Assembly: GCF_000265205.3 (NCBI RefSeq)
Contig: NC_018000.1
Coordinates: 682,001 to 746,000 of the forward strand
DNA: 64,000 bases
Direction of reading: 5' to 3'
Source of the DNA: Sinorhizobium fredii USDA 257
GTDB taxonomy: Bacteria > Pseudomonadota > Alphaproteobacteria > Rhizobiales > Rhizobiaceae
Positions 56,359 through 64,000 of this stretch are shown one piece after another (position 1 is the stretch's first letter; each line of letters begins with the position of its first letter). The translations under genes were made by a program, and so were the position numbers. Below the pieces are notes generated by a model that searched no databases, was not told the origin of the DNA, and saw only the letters and a list, made by a program, of their open reading frames with translations.

Positions 56359-56470
56359 GGCTGGTCCTTTCCGGGCGACAGCCCAGCGGCAGCATCGCCG
56401 ATGCGGCGTCGCGGCGGCTTCCGTATGCAGGAGAGGGGCGCGGGCGCAAGCCCCACCCGGTTGCTTTTGT

Positions 56471-56574
56471 CTACAGCGCCGTGCGTCTCTTCAGACGGAC
56501 GAAGATCGCTGTAGCACTTTGAATTGCTGCATGTTTATCTTAATTCGGCTACGATTTAAGGAAACATGCAGTAG
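56471..56574. repeat. RIME-like intergenic palindromic element, copy 2
   Basis: First stem CTACAGCG (56471-56478)/CGCTGTAG (56507-56514), with inner CGTCT/AGACG. A spacer CACTTTGAATTG follows, then the second stem CTGCATGTTT (56527-56536)/AAACATGCAG (56562-56571). It shares the core GCACTTTGAA(T/C)TGCTGCATG with the copy at 12158-12233. It lies directly after the HerA-like stop codon, where it may also act in 3'-end formation. Confidence 0.8.
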
Positions 56575-56575
56575 C

Positions 56576-58129
56576 CTATCGCTTGAGGCTGCCGAGAATG
56601 CCGCGGACCAACGCCCGTCCCACCTGGGTCGCGACGGAGCGGGCAACCGATTTCATGGCGGCCTCGATGACCGTTTCGCGCTGGTAGCCGGATGAGCGCG
56701 GCCGGGACTGTCGATCCGGAGCCGCCTCTTCCGCGTCGTCGCCAAAGCCGGGGAGGGTCCACCGGCTGCGGCCGGTCTGTTCTTCGGTTGCCTGCGCTTC
56801 GGACTGCTCTGCAGCCTTGGCGGCCTTTTCAGCCCGCTTGACCAGGATCTCGTAGGCCGATTCCCGGTCAAAGTCCTCGTCATAAAGTCCACGCACCGGG
56901 CTGACATTCATCACGTTCTGCCGCTCGGCCTCCGTCAGCGGACCGAGCCGCGAAGCCGGCGGCCGGATCAGGGTGCGCTCGACCATCGATGGCGAACCCT
57001 TGCCCTCGAGCGTCGAAACCAGCGCCTCCCCGGTCCCGAGATTGGTGATCACCTCGGCGCAATTGAAATCCGGATTGGGGCGGAAAGTCTCGGCCGCCGT
57101 CTTCACCGCCTTCTGCTCGCGCGGCGTATAGGCGCGCAGCGCATGCTGGACGCGATTGCCAAGCTGTGCGAGCACGGTTTCCGGCACATCGAGCGGGTTC
57201 TGGGTGACGAAATAGACGCCGACGCCCTTGGAGCGGATCAGCCGGACCACCTGTTCGACCCGTTCGACCAGCACCTTCGGCGCGTCGTTGAAGAGGAGAT
57301 GCGCCTCGTCGAAGAAGAACACCAGTTTCGGCTTGTCCGGATCGCCGACCTCCGGCAGTTCCTCGAAAAGCTCCGACAGGAGCCAGAGCAGGAAGGTCGC
57401 ATAAAGTCGCGGATTCATCATCAGCTTGTCGGCCGCAAGCACCGAGATTGCGCCGCGCCCGTCATTGGTCGTGCGCATGATGTCGGTGATCTTCAGCGCC
57501 GGCTCGCCGAAGAAGTGTTCGGCACCCTGCTGCTCGAGGATCAGGAGTTCCCGCTGGATCGAGCCCAAGGAGGACTTGGAGATGAAGCCGAACTGGCTGG
57601 AGAGTTCGCTCGCATTCTCGCCCATGTAGTTGAGCAGCGACTGCAGGTCCTTGAGGTCGAGAAGCGGCAGGCCGCCTTCATCGGCGATCTTGAAGGCGAT
57701 GTTCAGGACGCCCTCCTGGGCGTCGCTGGCATTCATCAACCGCGACAGGAGAAGCGGTCCCATTTCCGAGAGCGTCGTGCGGACCCGGTGGCCCTTTTCT
57801 CCGTAGAGATCCCAGAAGATCACCGGGAATTCCTGGAAATCATAAGGCGAGAGGCCGATCTGTTCGGCGCGCTTGACGAGGAAGTCCTTGGGCTCGCCAA
57901 TGGTGCCGATACCGGAAAGATCGCCCTTCACGTCGGCGCAGAAGACCGGAACGCCGGCGTTCGAGAAGCCCTCGGCGAGTATTTGCAGCGTCACGGTCTT
58001 GCCGGTGCCGGTGGCGCCGGTGACCAGACCATGGCGGTTGCCGAACTTCAGTTCCAGATATTCCGGCTTGTTGATCGAATCGTCCGGCTTGCGGCTGGTC
58101 CCGATATAGAGCTTGCCTTCTTGCAGCAT
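56576..58129 (-). CDS. HerA-like ATPase (DUF853, bipolar-helicase fold)
   Basis: 517 residues from the ATG at 58129 (GAGGAAGG upstream). Walker A is RHGLVTGATGTGKTVTLQILAEGF (about 30-53), and Walker B is PKLVFFFDEAHLLFND. The family (DUF853) belongs to the HerA/FtsK superfamily; partners and function are not settled. The C-terminal region is charged and low in complexity (about 430-480), with a predicted coiled-coil-like segment. It is divergent from the DUF at 58398. Confidence 0.9.
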   Translation of the reverse strand: MLQEGKLYIGTSRKPDDSINKPEYLELKFGNRHGLVTGATGTGKTVTLQILAEGFSNAGVPVFCADVKGDLSGIGTIGEPKDFLVKRAEQIGLSPYDFQEFPVIFWDLYGEKGHRVRTTLSEMGPLLLSRLMNASDAQEGVLNIAFKIADEGGLPLLDLKDLQSLLNYMGENASELSSQFGFISKSSLGSIQRELLILEQQGAEHFFGEPALKITDIMRTTNDGRGAISVLAADKLMMNPRLYATFLLWLLSELFEELPEVGDPDKPKLVFFFDEAHLLFNDAPKVLVERVEQVVRLIRSKGVGVYFVTQNPLDVPETVLAQLGNRVQHALRAYTPREQKAVKTAAETFRPNPDFNCAEVITNLGTGEALVSTLEGKGSPSMVERTLIRPPASRLGPLTEAERQNVMNVSPVRGLYDEDFDRESAYEILVKRAEKAAKAAEQSEAQATEEQTGRSRWTLPGFGDDAEEAAPDRQSRPRSSGYQRETVIEAAMKSVARSVATQVGRALVRGILGSLKR

Positions 58130-58361
58130 GGCCTTCCTCTCCGTCGAATGGATTTTGTCAATGGAACCGGGCATTTGCCGGATTTCTTAGAAAGTCCGTC
58201 ATCGAAATATTGCTCGGTTCTGTTATAGGCCGTGCACTGCGACCCGGCAACACGGGTTGTAGGGGAGGCAAGGCTCTCGCCAGCCTCTGAACGCCAGATA
58301 TGTTGACGCAGGACGGATCCGTGTTCGGGTGCTATTGTCATTTCAGAAGCGATATTTTACC

Positions 58362-58377
58362 TTGACGTTAACGTCAA
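58362..58377. promoter_or_regulatory. Perfect palindrome in promoter of gene 58398
   Basis: TTGACGTTAACGTCAA, 16-bp perfect palindrome, 20 nt before the start codon at 58398. It resembles the ACGT(T/A)NACGT-type sites of MerR/TetR regulators of fatty-acid and branched-chain catabolism (LiuR-like), an inference from the motif only. Confidence 0.55.
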
Positions 58378-58397
58378 AACTACACGAGGAGATTTCC

Positions 58398-58790
58398 ATG
58401 AGTGAACTGGTCACGCGGGTGGCGGAGAATGTCGGTCTCGAGCCCGCGACGGCAGAGAAGGCGGTGGGCATGATCCTCGGTTTCCTCCAGCGCGAAGCGG
58501 CCGAAGGGCCGGTCGCGCGGATGATCGAGGCGATTCCCGGTGCGCCTGAACTGGTCGCTCAGTACAACGGCGAGGGTGGCAATGGCGGTGGCCTGCTCGG
58601 CGGGCTCCTGTCGGCGATCGGCGGCGGTGGCGTCATGGCGCTCGGCCAGCAACTGATGAGCCAGGGGCTAGGCATGGGTGAGATCACCGGGCTCGCCAGG
58701 GAAACCATCGCCTATGCCAAGGAAAAGGCAGGCGAAGAAGTTGTGGACGAGGTGGTTGCCTCCGTTCCGGGTCTCAGCCAGTTCGTCTGA
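58398..58790 (+). CDS. Conserved hypothetical protein with glycine-rich centre
   Basis: 130 residues. SELVTRVAENVGLEPATAEKAVGMILGFLQREAA is a helical start like DUF2267/DUF2780 proteins; the middle (GGNGGGLLGGLLSAIGGGGVMALGQQLMSQGLGMGEITGLARETIAYAKE) is glycine-rich and amphipathic. Such small proteins are common in rhizobia and lack an assigned activity. The RBS GAGGAGA precedes the ATG at 58398, and a perfect palindrome lies within its promoter region. Confidence 0.78.
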   Translation: MSELVTRVAENVGLEPATAEKAVGMILGFLQREAAEGPVARMIEAIPGAPELVAQYNGEGGNGGGLLGGLLSAIGGGGVMALGQQLMSQGLGMGEITGLARETIAYAKEKAGEEVVDEVVASVPGLSQFV

Positions 58791-58806
58791 GCGGCGTCAA
58801 GTAATA

Positions 58807-58834
58807 GCACCTCTGGCCGGTAGGCCAGAGGTGC
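58807..58834. terminator. Strong hairpin between convergent genes
   Basis: GCACCTCTGGCC / GGCCAGAGGTGC, perfect 12-bp stem with GGTA loop, between the stops at 58790 and 58850. No T run; probably a bidirectional terminator. Confidence 0.65.
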
Positions 58835-58849
58835 ACCGCCGGTCTCATC

Positions 58850-59680
58850 TCAATCGTCCCACACCGGCGCAAGACCTGCCGGATTGACGATCCGCCCGTC
58901 CGGGCGGGCAAGCCCTCGGATCGCGGCCATTTCCTCTCGCGTCAGCGCGAAATCGAAGATCGCGAAATTTTCCCTGAGCCGCGTCTCGGTGGCGGTTTTC
59001 GAGAGCGTGATCACATCCTGCTGCTGCACGAGCCACCGGAGCGCCACCTGCGCCGCGGTCTTGCCGTGGCGGGCGCCGATGTCGTTCAGCAGCCGGTCGG
59101 AGGGGACCTTGCCGTTGGCCATGGCGTAATAGGCGGTCAGCGACATGCCGTGCCGTCGGGCCGCCTGCAGCACCTTCCTCTGGTCGAGATAGGGGTGATA
59201 CTCGACCTGGTTGGTCGCAATCGGCGCATCGCTGAGGCGGACCGCCTCCTCCATCTGCGCCGTGTTGAAGTTGCTGATGCCGATATGGCGCACCTTGCCC
59301 GCCTTCTGAACCTCGTTCAGCGCGCCGATGCGCTCGGCCATTGGCACGTCGCTGCCGCCCGGCCAGTGCAAGAGCAGCAGATCGACGTGATCCGTCTTCA
59401 GCTTTCTGAGGCTCTCGTCGACCGAAGCGACGAAGTCGCCATGGCGATATTTGTCCACCCAGACCTTGGTCGTCAGGAAGATGTCGGCGCGCGGAATGCC
59501 GGAATGGTGGATAGCCTCGCCGACCTCCGCCTCGTTGCCATAGGCCTGCGCTGTGTCCACGTGGCGAAAGCCGATCTTCAGGGCTTCCGGCAGGATCCGA
59601 AGCACCTCGGCTCCCGGCATGCGGAACGTGCCGAAACCGAGGGCGGGGATGTTGGCGCCATTGGAGTTGACTGCGTGCAT
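58850..59680 (-). CDS. Aldo/keto reductase
   Basis: 276 residues, NADPH-dependent reductase of carbonyl compounds. Catalytic tetrad: Asp and Tyr in [17 protein letters not shown], Lys in [11 protein letters not shown] and His in [10 protein letters not shown]; the cofactor loop is [16 protein letters not shown]. The plan is close to 2,5-diketo-D-gluconate reductase-like (AKR5) enzymes; the substrate is unknown. About 100 nt separate it from the upstream methyltransferase gene on the same strand. Confidence 0.93.
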   Translation of the reverse strand: MHAVNSNGANIPALGFGTFRMPGAEVLRILPEALKIGFRHVDTAQAYGNEAEVGEAIHHSGIPRADIFLTTKVWVDKYRHGDFVASVDESLRKLKTDHVDLLLLHWPGGSDVPMAERIGALNEVQKAGKVRHIGISNFNTAQMEEAVRLSDAPIATNQVEYHPYLDQRKVLQAARRHGMSLTAYYAMANGKVPSDRLLNDIGARHGKTAAQVALRWLVQQQDVITLSKTATETRLRENFAIFDFALTREEMAAIRGLARPDGRIVNPAGLAPVWDD

Positions 59681-59781
59681 GGATGGCTCCTTGATGGCGG
59701 CGGAGAATTGACAGACATGCTCCTATACTTGTCGCGGTCGGTCGCGGCTTCAAGGCGCCCGGGCAAGTCGTCGTGTCGGTT

Positions 59782-60554
59782 CTAAAGCGTTTTGACGGCG
59801 ACGATGAACAGGCGGGGAAGCGCAGCAGCACGCGCCCGTCGGCCATCACCGGATAGGCTCTGCGAATCTTCTCGGCATAGGCGGCGAGGTAATCTTTGCG
59901 CCGGCTGGCGGGCAGCGCGTCGAGATAGGGACGCAAGCCCGTGCCCTTCACCCATTCGACGATCGCATTCGCGCTGGCAAGCGGGTGGTAGTAGGTCGTG
60001 TGCCAGACTTCGACCCGCGCCGCCTTGGGAGCCAGCCTTTCGACATAGGTTCTCGGCGAGGGCAGGGGCGTTCGTCGGATCGTTCGGCCGCCAATGGCCG
60101 CGGCGAATGCCCGCTCCTCGGCCGTTTCCTGCATCAGGAGATGCGACGGCTCATCCAGGTTGTCGGGCATCTGCACCGCAAGCGTGCCGCCGGGCAGCAG
60201 CGCGTCGAGGAGCCGCTCGAGCATGTCGACATGCTTCGGTACCCATTGAAAGACGGCGTTGGCGAAGAAAAGCGCTGCCCCTTGCGGCGGTGTCCATCCC
60301 GCCAGATCGGCTCTTTCGAAGCGCAGGCCGAGCAGCCGTTTGCGAGCCGCCTCCAGCATATCCTCGTCGCTGTCGATACCGACGAGCGGGTTGTTAGGAA
60401 AGCGTTCGAGGATGAGTTGCGTCGAATTGCCCGGTCCGCAGCCGAGGTCGAAGGCGGGGCCGGCGGGCAGGTCAGGAACCTGCGCCAGGAGGTCGCGCGC
60501 CGGTCGCGTGCGCTCGTCCTCGAACTTCACATATTGCGCTGCCGACCAGGCCAT
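59782..60554 (-). pseudogene. tam: Trans-aconitate 2-methyltransferase-like gene with 3' frameshift
   Basis: SAM-dependent methyltransferase: [26 protein letters not shown] and [19 protein letters not shown] (motif I), [28 protein letters not shown] are Tam signatures. The frame is normal to VLLRFP (about 59818) and then reads [11 protein letters not shown] instead of the expected [12 protein letters not shown] end. One extra C in the CCCC run (59814-59817 on this strand) restores a 257-residue protein ending at TAG 59784-59782, the usual family length. As written, translation would run on past the normal end. A sequencing indel or a recent mutation; the product is probably near-functional. 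Confidence 0.85.
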
Positions 60555-60566
60555 CGTGGCGCTCCT

Positions 60567-61229
60567 TCATATGCCGAATTGCAGGCTTTCCAGTGAAGGC
60601 AGGATGAGCGAGGGGCCATAGTCCTGGTACTCGTCGGGCATATCAGCGCGGTTGATCCACACCGTACGGAAGCCGAATTTGGTAGCGCCGGCAATGTCGA
60701 AGCGGTTCGACGACTGGAACGAAACCGCATGCGGATAGAGCCGATATTGCGTCGTCACCAGGTCGTAGACGGCCGGTGCCGTCTTGAAGGCCTTGACCGC
60801 ATCGACCGAGAAGACATCGTCGATGATGATGTCGAGGGCGGCATTCTTGACGGCCGAGGCAAGCATGGCCGGCGAGCCGTTCGAAAGAATGGCGATACGG
60901 GCGCCGCGCTCCTTCAACCCCTTGAGCACGGCCGGAACCTCCGGATAGCAATCGAGCGCCCAATAGGCGTCGAGCAGTTGCTTCTTGAGTTTCGGATCGG
61001 CGGAGGGAAAGCGGGCGAAAGCATAGTCCAGAGATTGCTCGGTCAATTGCCAGAAATCGACATAGGCGCCCATCAGCGAGCGCACCCAGGAATATTCGAG
61101 TTGCTTGGCGCGCCAAAGCTCGGAGAAAGCCTGGCCGTCTGGACCCATTGCCTCGGCGTGTCGGCGCACGGCCGCATGGACATCGAACAGCGTGCCATAG
61201 GCATCGAAGACATAGGCCGCATGAGACAT
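60567..61229 (-). CDS. Haloacid dehalogenase, type II
   Basis: 220 residues. Nucleophile Asp in YVFDAYGTLFDVHAAVRRH; Arg/helix cap LWRAKQLEYSWVRSLMGAY; IAILSNGSPAMLASAV; KAFKTAPAVYDLV (Lys) and VSFQSSNRFDIAGATKFGFRTVWINR, as in (S)-2-haloacid dehalogenases. Hydrolyses 2-haloalkanoic acids to 2-hydroxy acids with inversion. It lies 12 nt upstream of the methyltransferase gene on the same strand, so likely one transcript. Confidence 0.93.
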   Translation of the reverse strand: MSHAAYVFDAYGTLFDVHAAVRRHAEAMGPDGQAFSELWRAKQLEYSWVRSLMGAYVDFWQLTEQSLDYAFARFPSADPKLKKQLLDAYWALDCYPEVPAVLKGLKERGARIAILSNGSPAMLASAVKNAALDIIIDDVFSVDAVKAFKTAPAVYDLVTTQYRLYPHAVSFQSSNRFDIAGATKFGFRTVWINRADMPDEYQDYGPSLILPSLESLQFGI

Positions 61230-61386
61230 TGAACTCTCCCGTCTTGGCCATCGTCTACGACATTCCCGGTTCGGTTGCCGTAGCGAAGGTTCTTGCGACG
61301 AAGAACGCGCCGCTTCTCCATTTGTTTTTAGGGGATCATGTCAAATTTTTGTGCGCCGCACAATGCACTTCGCCGTCGCCGTGATT

Positions 61387-61938
61387 TTAGCCTTTCCAGA
61401 TCTTCGTCGGAAACCGCAGCGCTTGTTTGGCGAGCTTGCCCTTGAGCCCGAGGGTTGCGTCGCAGAGGCCGACCACATGTCGGTTCGGCTTGGCCTCGGG
61501 GCGGAGTGCGTGCAGGGCTGCCGCCGCCTCTTCCGGTTCCATATAGCGCGCCAGGATGCCGAGCGTCAGCGCCGTCGAGCGGCCGATGCCCCTCAAACAG
61601 TGGATCAGCAGGTCGGCGTCCTGCGGCAGCCCGTCGATGAAGGCGAAGGTCGCCTCGACCGCCTCGGCGCGCGCCGCATCCGGCGCATCCGGATCGGTCG
61701 CGTCGCCGAAATAGAGTTCCAGGTGCTGCTCCGGCGGCAGTTCGATCATCGAAAGCAGGCGGGTTGCGGGCGCACGGATCGAGACAAGATGCGTCGGCGC
61801 CCAATCCGCACGATTGTGCCGCGCCTCCGTCTGCGAGCTCACGATCACCCGTACCGGCCAGCCGCTCGGATGTGCCGGATTGGTGCCGAGAACGGGCCGG
61901 TAGAGTTCGCCTTCCGTGGCTTGAGCGGCAAGCGCCAT
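61387..61938 (-). CDS. Dual-specificity-type protein tyrosine phosphatase
   Basis: 183 residues. The P-loop is HCLRGIGRSTA (C-x5-R; catalytic Cys114, Arg120), followed by LTLGILARYMEPEEAAAALHALRPEA. The general-acid Asp is probably in the FGDATDPDAPD loop. Similar short PTP-like proteins occur across Rhizobiales and their substrates are unknown. It stands alone with about 150 nt of upstream and downstream space. Confidence 0.88.
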   Translation of the reverse strand: MALAAQATEGELYRPVLGTNPAHPSGWPVRVIVSSQTEARHNRADWAPTHLVSIRAPATRLLSMIELPPEQHLELYFGDATDPDAPDAARAEAVEATFAFIDGLPQDADLLIHCLRGIGRSTALTLGILARYMEPEEAAAALHALRPEAKPNRHVVGLCDATLGLKGKLAKQALRFPTKIWKG

Positions 61939-62008
61939 GACGGGACCTCCCTGATTCGTCTTGCTCGCCGGTAGGGTACCAGCGCGGCGGGACGATCGGA
62001 ATCCCCGA

Positions 62009-63049
62009 TCAGAACCGGGTGATGACGCTGATGCCGAGGTCAGTGGCGCGGTCCATCGCTACCAGCGCCGGCACGGCCTCTTCCAGTGATATCTCGCGGC
62101 CGATCAGTCGCTTCGGGTCGAGCTTACCGGCGACGATCATCGAGAGCATCGCGTCATAGCGCCAGGCCTGCATGCCATGGCTACCGTAGATTTCGAGCTC
62201 GTGGCCGATCACCTGCGCCATCGGGATCTCGGGCAGCGCGTGCTCCGCGAGCATCAGGCCGACCTGGACGTGACGGCCACGGCGGCGCAGGTTCTTGATC
62301 GAGTTGAAGCAGGTGACCGGCGATCCGAGCGCATCGACCGAAACATGCGCGCCACCTCGCGTGATCTCCCTGACGGCGCCGGCGACATCCTCCATCGCGC
62401 GTGCGTTGATCGCGGCGACAGCGCCGAGCGTCCGGGCAAAGTCGAGCTTCTCCTCGGAAATGTCGATGGCGATCGGGTTGGCGCCAAGCGCTGCGGCGAT
62501 CATGATCGCCGAAAGACCCACGCCGCCGCAGCCGTGCACCGCCACCCATTCGCCGCCCTGAACGCGGGCCTGATCGGCAATCGCCCGGAAGGAGGTGGCG
62601 AAGCGGCAGCCGAGGCTGGCCGCCGTCGCAAAGTCCATGCGCTCCGGCAGGTGTACGAGGTTCTGGTCGGCGAAGTCGAGTGCCACAAATTCGGCGAAGG
62701 AGCCCCAATGGGTGAAGCCCGGCTGGAACTGCGCTTCGCAGACCTGTTGGTTGCCGGAACGGCATTCGCCGCAGCGGCCGCAACCGGAAACGAACGGCAC
62801 GGTCACCCGGTCGCCGACCTTGTAGCGCATGACGCCGCGCCCGGCGGCGGCAATGGTGCCGGCAAGTTCGTGTCCCGGCACGTGCGGCAGGCGGATGTCC
62901 GGGTCGTGCCCCATCCAGCCGTGCCAGTCGCTGCGGCAGAGGCCCGTCGCCTCGACCTCGATGACGACGCCGTTTTCACTCGGGCTCGGATCGGGCAGCG
63001 TTCGGATTTCCGGGGTCTTTTCGAAGGCATCGTAATACATCGCTTTCAT
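62009..63049 (-). CDS. Zinc-dependent alcohol dehydrogenase family protein
   Basis: 346 residues, medium-chain dehydrogenase. Catalytic zinc ligands in [10 protein letters not shown] and PGHELAG; structural zinc cysteines in [24 protein letters not shown]-binding [20 protein letters not shown]. It oxidises an alcohol or polyol; the exact substrate is unknown. It is divergent from the branched-chain aminotransferase gene at 63207. Confidence 0.92.
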   Translation of the reverse strand: MKAMYYDAFEKTPEIRTLPDPSPSENGVVIEVEATGLCRSDWHGWMGHDPDIRLPHVPGHELAGTIAAAGRGVMRYKVGDRVTVPFVSGCGRCGECRSGNQQVCEAQFQPGFTHWGSFAEFVALDFADQNLVHLPERMDFATAASLGCRFATSFRAIADQARVQGGEWVAVHGCGGVGLSAIMIAAALGANPIAIDISEEKLDFARTLGAVAAINARAMEDVAGAVREITRGGAHVSVDALGSPVTCFNSIKNLRRRGRHVQVGLMLAEHALPEIPMAQVIGHELEIYGSHGMQAWRYDAMLSMIVAGKLDPKRLIGREISLEEAVPALVAMDRATDLGISVITRF

Positions 63050-63206
63050 TGGCGATCAGTCTCCATTGGTATTTTTGGTATTCTGGCACGGCGCCCGGAG
63101 TGGCTCCAGAATGGCCGCCATGACATTTTTTGATATACCTATTCACCCCAATGCTGTTTTTTCCGGCTAGATCGGATGCACGCACTTAGCCGAGTAGGAG
63201 ACACCG

Positions 63207-64000
63207 ATGCCCGTCGATACATCCCCCCGATCCACCACCTGGACCTATGTCGACGGCGAATGGCTTTCCGGCAACCCGCCGCTGATCGGCCCGACTTCGC
63301 ACGCGATGTGGCTGGGCTCGACGGTATTCGACGGCGCCCGCTGGTTCGACGGCATCGCCCCGGACCTCGACCTTCATTGCCAGCGCGTCAATCGCTCGGC
63401 GGAGGCGCTCGGACTGAAGCCTACCATGGCGGCCGAGGAAATCGAGGCGCTGACCTTCGAGGGCGTCAAGAAATTCGACGGCAAGACGGCGCTCTACGTG
63501 AAGCCGATGTATTGGGGCGAACATGGCTCCTGGAGCGTCGTGGCGGTCGATCCGGATTCGACCCGTTTTGCCCTCTGCCTGTTCGAGGCGCCGATGGGCA
63601 ACGCCCATGCCGGCTCGGCGCTGACGCTCTCGCCCTTCCGCCGCCCGACGCTCGAATGCATGCCGACGGACGCCAAGGCCGGCTGCCTCTATCCCAACAA
63701 TGCCCGCATCCTCAAAGAAGCGCGCTCGCGCGGCTTCGACAATGCGCTCGTGCGCGACATGCTCGGCAACATCGCCGAGACAGGCTCTTCCAATATCTTC
63801 ATGGTCAAGGACGGCGTCGTCTTCACCCCGGCCGCCAACCGGACCTTCCTCGCCGGCATCACGCGCTCGCGCGTCATGGGCCTGCTGCGCGAGGCGGGTT
63901 TCGAGGTGATCGAAACGACCCTGACGATGGCCGATTTCGAGGCGGCCGACGAGATCTTCACCACCGGCAACTATTCGAAGGTCCTGCCGGTGACCCGGCT
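63207..64000 (+). CDS. Branched-chain amino acid aminotransferase (3' end outside window)
   Basis: Fold-type IV PLP aminotransferase of the IlvE type. 264 codons visible with no stop before the edge. Segments TWTYVDGEWLSGNPPLIGPTSHAMWLGSTVFDGARWFDG, then the PLP-lysine region TDAKAGCLYPNNARILKEARSRGFDNALVRD, and NIAETGSSNIFMVKDGVVFTP are characteristic. It transaminates leucine, isoleucine and valine. The start at 63207 has GAGTAGGAG upstream. It may be an ilvE paralogue (the family has several copies in rhizobia), so no symbol is given. Confidence 0.93.
   Translation, partial: MPVDTSPRSTTWTYVDGEWLSGNPPLIGPTSHAMWLGSTVFDGARWFDGIAPDLDLHCQRVNRSAEALGLKPTMAAEEIEALTFEGVKKFDGKTALYVKPMYWGEHGSWSVVAVDPDSTRFALCLFEAPMGNAHAGSALTLSPFRRPTLECMPTDAKAGCLYPNNARILKEARSRGFDNALVRDMLGNIAETGSSNIFMVKDGVVFTPAANRTFLAGITRSRVMGLLREAGFEVIETTLTMADFEAADEIFTTGNYSKVLPVTR

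Overview
The window is chromosomal DNA of a GC-rich alphaproteobacterium of the Rhizobiaceae, most likely Ensifer/Sinorhizobium. The main signs are a betI-betC-betB-betA cluster with choline sulfatase as the second gene, a 376-residue CcrM methyltransferase, a separate cysH-cysD-cysN run, the order mutY / DUF721 / DsbA-like / smc / ppdK, and two copies of a rhizobial-type intergenic palindromic element. No prophage, integrase, CRISPR array or rRNA operon is visible. This is mostly core genome with small scars.

Layout. 1-10 kb: the end of thrB, rnhA, a peroxiredoxin, a DsbD-N domain protein, YqgE, a GGDEF/EAL sensor, a GNAT acetyltransferase, an M16 peptidase and thrC. 10-20 kb: a lipoprotein, a branched-chain amino acid binding protein, HAD, GntR, DUF1284, an ArsR regulator divergent from two small monooxygenase-like genes, ccrM, a calcium-binding repeat protein, a HAD phosphatase and mutY. 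20-29 kb: a DUF721 protein, a DsbA-like lipoprotein, a DUF559 remnant with 44-bp inverted repeats, smc, and ppdK (frameshifted here). 29-38 kb: small conserved genes, a metallo-beta-lactamase/cupin pair, tRNA-Gln, a gltS remnant, tRNA-Pro, a small poly-glutamate ORF, cysHDN and two small genes. 38-44 kb: the bet operon and an HdeD-like protein. 44-50 kb: an EAL-CBS-GGDEF protein, a quinone oxidoreductase, a candidate small structured transcript, DUF3750, asparaginase II and a DeoR regulator. 50-64 kb: a decayed DUF4198 gene, two glutathione S-transferases, LysR, an L,D-transpeptidase, ohrR/ohr, a HerA-like ATPase, an aldo/keto reductase, a methyltransferase (frameshifted here), a haloacid dehalogenase, a tyrosine phosphatase, an alcohol dehydrogenase and the start of a branched-chain aminotransferase.

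Functional groupings: threonine synthesis (thrB, thrC), sulfate activation and reduction (cysHDN), choline-O-sulfate/choline to glycine betaine (bet), organic peroxide defence (ohrR/ohr), c-di-GMP turnover (two proteins with altered GGDEF motifs), and cell cycle/chromosome functions (ccrM with CtrA-like half-sites, smc).

Most unusual points: (1) a promoter-to-terminator unit of about 185 nt at 47.1-47.4 kb with a 23-codon ORF whose ribosome-binding site is perfectly complementary over 10 nt to a sequence just after its stop codon; (2) two miniature genes that look like N-terminus-to-C-terminus fusions left by internal deletions (DUF559 and gltS); (3) two essentially intact genes, ppdK and the tam-like methyltransferase, each missing one base at a short C run, which suggests either consensus errors or recent mutations; (4) a 56-codon ORF whose ten-glutamate tract is encoded by a trinucleotide microsatellite; (5) several perfect palindromes in promoter regions.
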